A stretch of DNA of 64,000 nucleotides from Drechmeria coniospora (taxonomy: Eukaryota > Ascomycota > Sordariomycetes > Hypocreales > Ophiocordycipitaceae), in the NCBI RefSeq assembly GCF_001625195.1, contig NC_054389.1, positions 1,798,001-1,862,000 of the forward strand, in the 5' to 3' direction. Positions 34,532 through 43,306 of the stretch are shown one piece after another (position 1 is the stretch's first letter; each line of letters begins with the position of its first letter). The position numbers were made by a program, and so were the translations under genes. The notes beneath the pieces were generated by a model that did no database searches, had not been told where the DNA came from, and saw only the letters and a list, made by a program, of their open reading frames with translations.

Positions 34532-36504
34532 GGAGTTGAGCGGTCGGCAAGGGCGGAAGGCGAGGGAGGGCGAGCAAGGCTTCCGAGCTCATGGAAGGCT
34601 CCGGCGAGAGGGAGCAATCAACGATGGCGTCGTCGAACCAGTCAGGACCGTCCACGCCGCCAAAGGTTGATTGCACAGCACGTCTCTGATTGGAAGTGAC
34701 GAGTCGGACGTGCAGGCAGGGCGGGATGATTGCTCGAGAGAGGTGCACCGTCGATGCAGGTGCATGGGCTCCTGGAGCGTGGGCAGATGTGGCAAGTTGG
34801 GCCGCCGCAGCGAAATATATATCCCTTTGCTCCGTGAGGCGCCGCTGCCGTCGCCCACGACCTTTGGCGGTGCCAAAGTCCAGGTCCGGCGACCGCTTCC
34901 CCCACCAGTGGTGGATTCCGGTACGGGCGAGGACGATCGAGGACGACGCGTGCGTGCATGCGTGATGGAGAGAAGGCACTTTGGGCACGTCAGACGCCCG
35001 CGGCCAAGTGCCCTGCCTCGCTGCGGGCTTGGAGCTACCCGTCAGCGTCGTATCACCCTGCCGCCCGCCCGGGACACCTTCGTCGACTCGCCTGGAAACG
35101 GAAGACGCCACAGCGGTTGGCCAACAAGGCGGCCGGGCTTGCTGGTCGACTTTTGGCCGCGGGGGCGACGAAAGCCAACGGCCAACCGTCAAAGGGCAGA
35201 AATGTCGGTTGGTCGGTTGCTGGCACGATCGATCGGTCCCACCGCAGCAGAGCGGTTCGAAGGTGCTCTGCGCGTGCCCTTGGCTCGCGACGCAATGGCA
35301 ACGGCTGCGGCTGGACTCGCTACCTTGTCAGGGCCAGGGATCAGTCATGTGGACGACGGGTCAGAAGGCACGCCGCCTTTCGTTCCGGCGTCGTGGTGCA
35401 CCCAGTTGATCTGGGCATGAAGGCACCGTACGTGGGCAAGTATTGCCAAAGAATACAAAGTCGGAAAAAGAAGGGGAAAAGGAAAGGATTTCGAGATGCT
35501 CCTTGTCAGGCGTATAATACATTGCGTACCTGTTGCCATTTGCAGAGGCACAGCGGGAAGATGGCACGGGGCAGTAGGTGTCAAGGTCGTGTCGAAGTAA
35601 GCCAGTATTTCTGCGCCTGGTGTTGTCGCCCGTCAGGCCAACTCCTCTCGGTTTCAGCGACCGTGGCTACAGCAGCCTGCCTTGAGCCCGACGGCTGATC
35701 TGCCTGATTCGGAAATTCACTTTCCAAGTCAAGTATGACAGACATGAGATTCAGATGACTGAAAGCTACTGCCATACTAATAGCCGGTTGCCATTTTCTG
35801 GCGTTTTGTGACCAGTTTCCGCGATTATCTTTATCTTGCTACGTTTATCGTTCACATTTCACTCTATAATTTTCCAATTTCTACTCGTATACAAACAAGT
35901 AATTACAGATAGATGTATTATATAAATTTTATTGCATCGGCATAATATATAAGTGCAAGTACCTATTCCATTTTCCATTTTCCATTTTTCATTTTCCACT
36001 CTCCACTTTCCACTTTCCATTTTCCATTTTCCACTTTTCATCGTCCACTTTCCATTCTCCATTTTCTACACAGCATTTCTGCCTTGCCCGTATCATTGGA
36101 TTCTCCCCTACCCATCTTCAATATGGAAATCTTCCAAGTAGAACTCAAAACCTTGGAACTTCAGTGGTGTCATTTTAATACACACTCGAGTCTTCGCAAT
36201 GGCCAAGTGGCAAGACTTGACAAAATATGCAACGTATTTCGTGATAAAGCTGTCCCACATTCTGCCGGAAGTACGAGCCGGCGCAAGTCGGTCAAGAAGT
36301 TATTGCTGGCTATCCTGTACGAAATAAGCATAGATTTTTTCTTCCTTTGCGTGTTTGCATTCTCGACGACAAAGCTTTCCTTGATCAAGCCACAAGATGA
36401 TTTCATTCAAGCCATTTTTACGTCGTTGGCCCAAAGGCAACAGTCCTTCCGGTCTAAGGAAACTGCTTCCTGACTTGCGCGACAAATGCAAAGATATTCC
36501 GGAC
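34532..36504. other. RBR upstream region grading into an AT-rich island
   Basis: The first ~1.2 kb has ordinary composition and presumably holds the RBR promoter. From about 35800 the sequence turns AT-rich and contains the TTTTCCA tandem tract listed separately. A 246-codon plus-strand frame at 34958-35698 lacks coding character and was not called. Confidence 0.5.
35966..36068. repeat. TTTTCCA/ACTTTCC heptamer tandem tract
   Basis: About 100 bp of imperfect 7-bp repeats (TTTTCCA, ACTTTCC, TTTTTCA variants), pyrimidine-rich on the plus strand. It marks the left side of the AT-rich island. Confidence 0.85.
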
Positions 36505-37082
36505 ATGAAGAGCGCAAGTACGAATCAAAGCCGTCACATTTATTTTGCGTATACGTTTCTGATCTGGACAGCCTGGTCTTCACACGCCACTCCTTGGGAT
36601 GCCGAGTTAGGGGTCCCGACGCAAGCATCCGAGCACCAGCGATCAAATCCAGAATCGACGACATCGGAGCAAAATCTCGCTTCATGGAACTCTGAACAAC
36701 CGGAAGCGGACCAAATACGTCTGCCTGTAACGGCAACAACAGCCGGTGGGTTGCAGCCGGCCGAAAGCTCTATACCTAGAAACGGCAGTGCCGATGCAGA
36801 TACGACGGCGGGGAGGGACGACGGCCATGGTATGCAGCCCAACGCTCGTGCCTTGCAAGCACATGCTAACACTGTACAGGCTTCAAGCATCAGCAAGTGT
36901 ATAGACTCGAGCCCATGGATGCCATTAGAGCTCTGTCGTCGAAAAATACGGCCGATTTCGACATCCGCCTCACCGTTCCGCTCTTTCCTGGCGCGAAGCC
37001 TTTCATCACCTTTCACTGCACCCCGACGTTGACCAGGAGGTTTCTGAAGGAGAGGGAGATGCTCAAGGAATTTACTCAGTAG
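36505..37082 (+). CDS. Orphan secreted-protein candidate
   Basis: Exons 36505-36829 and 36880-37082 give 175 residues. The 50-bp intron is convincing: GTATGC donor, perfect TGCTAAC branch site and ACAG acceptor. The first ~28 residues look like a signal peptide: a charged start, a hydrophobic core (IYFAYTFLIWTAW) and a possible cleavage after SSHA. The middle is Ser/Thr/Glu/Gln-rich and probably disordered. The C-terminal 65 residues from exon 2 (from FKHQQVYRLEPMDAIRAL) look folded and contain a single cysteine. I do not recognise the family. It overlaps the convergent orphan gene at its 3' end by 11 bp and lies in the AT-rich island 2.3 kb from retroelement remains, a setting common for lineage-specific secreted genes. 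Confidence 0.55.
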
Positions 37083-37626
37083 CGCGAATCATGCCAACCC
37101 GACTTGTCCCGTAGCTAATGAAGCTCAGGCCCGTTTGCCATGGAACGAGGACCAGATGCCCTTGGTTGTCCAATCCAACCATATCCAGATAGTCTCCCGT
37201 TGTATTGTCGTGAATGTAAATAGCGCCCGATACGTCGCACGAGTTGCGCATGTCGACTACAATCGCCACGACGTCGCGCGAAGGCAGGACCGAGGCAAGG
37301 TCAGCGTAGGTCGTCCATGATGGTTCGCCGCCGCGGATTTGGGTCTAAGTGGTACTGAGTAGAGTCGACGTAGATGGGGTAGTCCGGCGCACCGCTTCGT
37401 AAAACTTATCCAGTATGTCGTTGGAATCCTTGGCCTTGATTTTTTCCATGCCCAGCTTGCGGGTAGTAGATGGCTCGCTCAAGTCAAAGAGATGTTGATA
37501 AAGTCTCCTCGTGCTTTCCTCGTGCTTCTGGCGGCCATTAGCAGAAGAAGACGAGCGGGCGACAAACCGTTCAGCATACCAAGCCGTCGCCGCAATACGA
37601 TGGGAGACGATGCCGAGGGCCTCACC
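37072..37626 (-). pseudogene. Orphan gene, possibly frameshifted, convergent with the secreted candidate
   Basis: The minus strand carries a coherent protein-like reading frame from about 37626 to the stop at 37072, with a well-structured end (DVVAIVVDMRNSCDVSGAIY through GTSRVGMIRATE). It is interrupted by an in-frame TAG at 37346-37348. Two explanations fit. A 48-bp phase-0 intron at 37392-37345 (GTGCGC...TTAG) would remove the stop. Alternatively, the interval itself reads as protein (APDYPIYVDSTQYHLDPNP) in a second frame with good codon bias, which would need two compensating single-base indels. The second reading would make this a damaged gene. The 5' end is not resolved; an upstream exon may exist beyond 37626. 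Family unknown. Confidence 0.45.
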
Positions 37627-39359
37627 AAAAGGAGCTGGAGGCGGATGATGGCATGTGGACGAGGGAAGTGGAATGTGGAGATGGAATGTGAAAGGTCAAA
37701 GTCGAGGTGGAGACTTGATGTAATACTGCGTGCTTGCATGGGGTTTGATGCGGAAAATCGTCATTGTCCTTGGTGACGACGGAGGAGACGCTCTGTTGTT
37801 CCGTTCCGATGATGGCATCCTCACAGCACAGCAGAGAGTTTGTACTTGTACCAAGGACTCAAGTACTAGTGATCCCTGCTCGCACTTGGCGAGGTGAGAT
37901 AACTGGTGGTTACTCCCCTGTGTGTGCCACTCACTCCCTAGACTAGGTACAACGTTGTTAAGTACATGTACAAGCACTGTTCTCCGTACTTGCTGGCACA
38001 AGCCAATCATCCAACCACCGAGGCCACGTTCCTTGTTCGACCTTTCAGCAGCGACATACGCCCAGGATATTCCGCTCTAATTCCCGATGTTGCCGTTCAA
38101 CACCTGCAGCCTGCGGTCCCATGTTCATGGATGCGATCCTCCCAGTTCACCGCCGACGGAGAATCACCATGACCCCGCAGGCCACTTCATCTACTTGGCC
38201 ACGGCCAGCAGGAAAGGTCCTGGGCTCCTCGCAGCCTTTGCGGCCAGAGAATTCGCCCACGGGAAGCATGTAACGATGGGCTTCAGCTTGCATATATTCT
38301 CCGAGCGAAAGAAGACCTAGACACCACTTTTGTCGATGAATCGGCGGCCGGCTCATCGCACGGTGCGCTTGCGACCATCCCTACGGCAGAGGCACCTGAG
38401 GCAGAGCCAGGGCTTTGCACCCGCAGCATACGAGGCAAGGAAGCAGCTGCAGCTCACGGTCGAGAAGCGAATGATCCCCAAGTAAATTTGCTTTCCTCCG
38501 CCTTCTTTCTTCCATCCAACCTACTTTCGGCATTTTCCATGCACGCTCAGCTCGACCTTTTGCCGCCGTTCGGAGGGGAAGCACCGGGCCGGGCCTTGGT
38601 GGGGCCGAGGGGCTTCCGCACCGTTGCCCGGTGGAGTCGGCTTCGCCAGCACAGCCTGGACTGATATTGACGTCACTACCTGCTCGTATTCCGGTACCGC
38701 TAGGATTTGAACATGGCCAACTCGAGCTGTCGCCAGTGCACCCGCGAGGCCGGTGCAGCCATCTCAATAATCAGGAGCCAGCCGTACGTGGTGCGACGGC
38801 CATGTTGAGCCACGCATGTACAACCGCACGCATGTAAGCGAGTGCATGTGGCAGATGACGCAGCGTGCGCGCGACGTTCGAGGACGATGCCAGGCAACAG
38901 GAGACTGCTCGACGCCATGCGTTGGTCATGGGGTATCCAGATGCCTTGGCAAGGGAGCATTCGAGGAGAGAAATAGGTAGGTTGTGATTCCGGCGGCCGC
39001 CTGGGTACGCGACGTGACGGCGATGACGAAAGACGGCATGAAATCCCACCCAGCATCCACACCTTGCTTGCATCCTCCAACTGTCAGTGCTTGCCAGTAC
39101 TTGCTTGCTTGCATCCACTCCATCACTCCCCAACTAATTACTCCGTACATACAGTGCATACATGTATCTGTACATACACCTACAAAAACGCAGCAGGGGT
39201 ATTTACCTTACGATACCTCAACGAGGGTCGCCACTTTCCAGATGAAATGACTCCAACGCTTCAGTGGAATGACCAAGGGTAGGTAATAGTGGTCCCAGGA
39301 GAGGCTTTTTTTGTCGATATCGTAATGATGTTGGCCTTTGTGCTATTGTAAGTGCTTTC
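37627..39359. other. Gene-poor stretch of the accessory island
   Basis: 1.7 kb in which I find no convincing coding frame, tRNA or repeat. A missing 5' exon of the preceding orphan gene may lie in 37627-37740. Confidence 0.45.
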
Positions 39360-41150
39360 TTTACAAGAACTGGTTCAACCGATTATAGATAAAAAATTTA
39401 ACGGCGAGTCTGCATCGCGGGACCACCATATACGAGTGCACAAGGCAGAGGTGGAGGAGCGCCAAGGGGGCGCAAATAAATGCGAGTTTAATTCTACGTA
39501 CTGACCAGTACGTCTGTACAACCTGGAATTGGACATGAAGAAAACAAAGGAATGAAGACAAATCCCAAAGAGTTATTACCGCTCTAAGGACCTCGTACGA
39601 AGTAACAACGACACGGAGCCTCTCACGAAATAGAGGCAACAAATTAAACGAATAAAGTATGTCCTACAGGAAAAACGACGAACCGTTGAAGGAAGAACTC
39701 GAGACAGGAGTACCTGCACACAGCCACGACGTTTGCCTCAAAGATAGAACTCACGCTACGTTCCACAAGATATATAACCTTAACGGGAAGCGACTAAGTA
39801 GAAACGTTGCGCAACTTCTTAGAAACTGAATGCACAACCTACCAGCGGACACCGAGGAATCCGCAAGGCAATGGGCCGAATACGATGAATCTTCTATTTC
39901 CCACAGATTAAGAAAGGTACAATCCGTTGTTAGCAAATGCATTACATGCGTCTACAGCAAGGCTGCACGCTACAAACCATACGGAGAATTGCAATCACTA
40001 CCAGTACCGACGAAACCATGGGACTCGATTGCATTCGACTATATAACCAAGTTGCCCCCGTTGAAGGAACCAATGACTAAGGTGGAATATGATGGAATAT
40101 TCGTGGTAATAATGGATCGACTCACACAGTACGGGGTATTACATTCCATACAAGAAAGCAAGCAATGCAGAAGATGTTGCGTCTGTGTTCCTACGGACAA
40201 TTGCTAGCAATCACGGAATTCCAAAGGAAATTGTATCCGACAGAGGAAATGCATTTACAGCAAACTTCTGGCATGCGCTTATGGTACAGCTTGGGACAAA
40301 GCACAAGCTCAGTACTGCGTACCACCCCTAAATAGATGGACAAACTGAACGACTCAACCAAACGCTTGAGCAATATCTGCGCTCGTACGGAGTACTCCGA
40401 ACGTACATAAATCACGAATAGAATGATAAGGTAAAATGGCTACCAACAGTACAATAGCGTATAAAAGTTCAATTATCGAAACCACAAGGCATCACCAGCC
40501 TATGCTATTTATAGATACAATCCAGAAGCATACCGAGTCAGCCGACAAGGCCCACAAGCCGGACAAGCCATACTACAGGCAGGACAATCACGGAAATTGC
40601 ATGACAAAAGAACTTGAATTCGTTGGAAAATAAATGGCCACTAAGTATAATAAGAAAAGATTAACGGGGCCAATCTCCCGATCTTTCGCGAGGAAGATTT
40701 AGTTTATCTACTCCGACGAAACACCAAGACAACACGACCAAGCGACAAATTGGATTACAAAACACTTGGGCCATTCAAAGTCAAACGAGTCATTTCAAAG
40801 GCCAACTACGGCGTACTTATAAACTTTACCCCAGGAACTACGTTAGGCGAATTTATCCAATCTTTTACATCATGATATTGGAACCAGCGGCAAGGAACGC
40901 TAAACTACATTACGAAATCGAAACAGAAAACGAAACGGAATATGAAGTCGAGCGGGTCGTTGACGTAAGAAAAAATAGTCAAAAACAGGAATATCTTATT
41001 GAATGGAGGGATTACGGACCAGAAAAGAACAACTAGGAGCTACAGTACTTGCAAACTTCACTGATTGCCGCGCGCTATTACGACGGTACTACTAAGACTA
41101 AGCATTGTACAACAATCGGACTTCGGTTGAGTACAGTTCTTAACTTGAGC
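39360..41150 (+). mobile_element. Decayed Ty3/gypsy retrotransposon, chromovirus-type integrase region
   Basis: Fragments on the plus strand follow the order of a gypsy integrase. At 39827-40200 lies the HHCC/zinc-binding end and start of the catalytic core (KPWDSIAFDYITKLPP, with the first catalytic Asp). After a one-base frameshift near 40155 come the SDRGNAF block (second Asp) and, past a stop, DGQTERLNQTLEQYL (catalytic Glu). At about 40915-41060 a C-terminal chromodomain is recognisable (EYEVERVVDV, then EYLIEWRDYGP). Stops sit where family members have Gln (CAA to TAA at 40329-40331) and Trp (TGG to TAG at 41034-41036), both C:G to T:A changes. Reverse transcriptase, gag and LTRs were not recognised. 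The copy is dead. Confidence 0.85.
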
Positions 41151-41225
41151 AGCCGCTAGATGCTGACTGACTCGTCCTATTTAGCCCACTACTAGGCACC
41201 ATAGCACATGCAATTATAAAACCCA

Positions 41226-41849
41226 ATGCTCTACCCCTATTCAAAAGAGAAAAGATACGGTTTTCTACGATTCCTTGCCAATCATACAAATCGGGCACCT
41301 CTTTATCACCATTCGAAAAGAAGAATTTTCAAATACTCGTTTCGACCATTACTCTCAAGTATACCCAGACGAGGGGCTAGCATCGTCATGCGGAACTCTC
41401 ACCTGCTGTTGTCTGGGTGGCACACCTTATTCGCCAATCAACCCGGCCCGAGCACTCCCCCTAGGACCGAAGTGGCCTATGTTGCCCTTGCCGGCTTCTT
41501 TGAAAAGCACTGTGGGCCGATGTACTCCGAGCTTTGCTACCCCGAAGCCGGAGGGTTTGCCAAACATGGCAAACAAGACTTGATGTGTTTCGCTGCCAGG
41601 TCGTTATTTGCTGAGAAGTCAACACACGACCAACTCGATATCGGGGATTGGAGGCTACTCAGTGACTACGTGTTCAACCTCTGCTACCGAGTTTACCCTA
41701 CCGACTGCCCGGAGGGGTCCAAGTTCAACCCCCAGCTGGTGCCGCAAGACGGAGAGTGCCTGGAAATGATCAACCAGGCCGACTTTGCTCTGCGCCCCAA
41801 CAACCGGCCATTTCACCCTCGCGCTCAAGACGACAAGGTTCCTCGGTAA
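41226..41849 (+). CDS. Orphan ORF next to the retroelement remnant
   Basis: An open frame of 207 codons. Its first third is AT-rich and may be untranslated or retroelement-derived; from about 41380 the codons become G/C-ended and the protein looks real (TEVAYVALAGFFEKHCGPMY to QADFALRPNNRPFHP), with cysteines spaced as in a small folded or secreted domain. A Met at about 41388 (MRNSHLLLSGWHTLF) is a plausible internal start with a weakly hydrophobic N-terminus. I recognise no family. It could be a truncated host gene caught beside the transposon or an exon of a larger degraded gene. Confidence 0.35.
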   Translation: MLYPYSKEKRYGFLRFLANHTNRAPLYHHSKRRIFKYSFRPLLSSIPRRGASIVMRNSHLLLSGWHTLFANQPGPSTPPRTEVAYVALAGFFEKHCGPMYSELCYPEAGGFAKHGKQDLMCFAARSLFAEKSTHDQLDIGDWRLLSDYVFNLCYRVYPTDCPEGSKFNPQLVPQDGECLEMINQADFALRPNNRPFHPRAQDDKVPR

Positions 41850-42928
41850 TCCGATTGACTAAGAAATCGATTAGTGTTTTGCTTGTACAAACGACATCAG
41901 GGAAACACACGAGAGGATATGGGAATGCGCGAGCTATTACATGATTGACCAAGAGAATAACAAATAGTACAACGATTGATTCTCTCGGTAACTTGGCAAG
42001 GAGCCTGTTTGGTAAAACACTGACTGCAGGGGAAAACTTGGTGTCCCTGGTTGCGAATGAAGGCTGCCGTAACCGCACGGTCGCTGGTTGAACGAACGAG
42101 ACTTTTGTGACTTCGAAATACGGTTAGGCGTGATGCCGGAAGAACGATATTGCAACAAGATGAGGGGAATTCATGAACCTGAAGGGATATTCGAGCAGCA
42201 AACTCTTGCGGACAAGACCAACGGGAGGGCATCCTGCCGCAACTAGGCCGCCAGAGCGGGCCGCATGCACGTGGTCTGCCATTACGTGGTATTACGGGAA
42301 AGCTCACCTAGGAAAGATGAACAATCAGGAGTAACTGGCATGAGGTGTTCACTCGGGGTGCGGGTGAATACTAAGTGATCAAGGCCATGATGTGGCCTCA
42401 GTTCACTCAGGGTACGCGTAAACATCCGAGTGAAGAACGATGTACATAAACCCCCTCCACAGATGCATATCAAACATATAGCTAGTCAGCTTCCAACACA
42501 ATCTACAAGTATTAATCATACACTTGACTGGTTACGGTCTGCGGTCTATATACTAACGCGACACTCAACTCATTGCTCAGAGAGGCCCCGATCTTTCTGC
42601 CAATGTGAACCCGAACCTAGGTTTATCGCTTGGGAAAGCCCAGACGTCACACTAGAGAGCTTTCCCTCCCTTCGTGGGGAGCTCTCCCATCATACACAGT
42701 CTCCTTGCTACTAGCAGTCCCGTGCCTTGTCGCGTGCTCCCGCTCCTAGCACAATGTCTCCTGTCCACTGGTCCCCAACACCCTAGCTACTAGCACCGAG
42801 ACCTACAGTACGTCCACTATGCTCCCATGCTACTCCACAAGTTGTCTCTGACATGCAAATAGCAGCAAAAGTTGAATATTTACGGACAAGTAAAACCAAA
42901 TATAAATAAATATACATAAAAAAGAGAC
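41850..42928. other. Gene-poor part of the accessory island
   Basis: About 1.1 kb of mixed, locally AT-rich sequence, possibly retroelement-derived. No frame, LTR pair or RNA could be supported. Confidence 0.4.
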
Positions 42929-42999
42929 CGGACCGACAGGGAATTGAGCCCTGGGCCGCGCTCAGGATAAGGCCATCGCTCGGATCGCTCTTGCGCCAG
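42929..42999 (-). pseudogene. tRNA relic (3' half and intron-like part)
   Basis: Read on the minus strand, this segment matches the intron, variable-loop and T-arm part of the two tRNA genes at 43091-43306: it keeps CAAGAGCGATCCGAG and a T-arm with a compensated CAGGG/CCCTG stem and loop CTCAATT. The 5' half (acceptor strand, D-arm, A box) is replaced by unrelated sequence. It is best read as a truncated copy. Confidence 0.6.
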
Positions 43000-43064
43000 T
43001 ATTAATAGCAGCAAACAGCTCACTCAATCAATGGATAGATGGATAAAGAAAATGCTGACGAAAC

Positions 43065-43077
43065 AAAAAGAAGAAAA
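43065..43077 (-). terminator. Pol III T-run terminator after the tRNA pair
   Basis: Downstream of the tRNA gene ending at 43091, the minus strand has TTTT (43077-43074) and then TTTTT (43069-43065), a standard RNA polymerase III stop. No equivalent T-run lies between the two tRNA genes. Confidence 0.65.
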
Positions 43078-43090
43078 TCCTCCTCCAGTT

Positions 43091-43188
43091 TGGACAAACG
43101 GGGAATTGAACCCCGGACCTCTTCCAAAGAAGGCAATCACCCGGATCGCGCTTGCTAAGGAAGCGTCATACCACTAGACCATTCGCCC
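43091..43188 (-). tRNA. Intron-containing tRNA, probably tRNA-Ala(AGC), copy A
   Basis: A 98-nt tRNA gene. The acceptor stem is GGGCGAA with TTTGTCC and discriminator A, including the G3:U70 pair that marks alanine tRNAs. The A box is TGGTCTAGTGG and the B box GGTTCAATTCC. The T-stem is CGGGG/CCCCG and the anticodon stem CTTCC/GGAAG. Removing a 26-nt intron at the canonical site after position 37 yields loop TTAGCAT, the usual tRNA-Ala loop with anticodon AGC. The D-arm is less typical of alanine tRNAs. Confidence 0.72.
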
Positions 43189-43208
43189 CACAATAAGAGG
43201 GATTTTCC

Positions 43209-43306
43209 TGGACAAACGGGGAATTGAACCCCGGACCTCTTCCAAAGAAGTCGACCACTCGGATCGCTCTTGCTAAGAAAGCGTCATACCACTAGACCAT
43301 TCGCCC
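43209..43306 (-). tRNA. Intron-containing tRNA, probably tRNA-Ala(AGC), copy B
   Basis: Same length and fold as copy A, with acceptor stem, A box, B box and T-arm identical. The anticodon stem is CTTTC/GGAAG, with one G:U pair where copy A has C:G; the intron differs at several bases. It lies 20 bp upstream of copy A in the direction of transcription with no T-run between, so both may come from one transcript. Confidence 0.72.

Noticed and set aside
34958..35698. 246-codon plus-strand ORF upstream of the RBR gene
   Set aside because: Composition changes along its length, codon bias is absent and no conserved block was seen; probably chance in GC-rich sequence.
38690..38790. tRNA-like B box (GGATTTGAAC on the plus strand)
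   Set aside because: The flanking bases do not form a T-stem, and no acceptor stem or A box was found at the right distance.
43091..43306. CRISPR-like direct repeat pair
   Set aside because: The two similar 98-bp units fold as tRNAs with A and B boxes, and the organism is a eukaryote.
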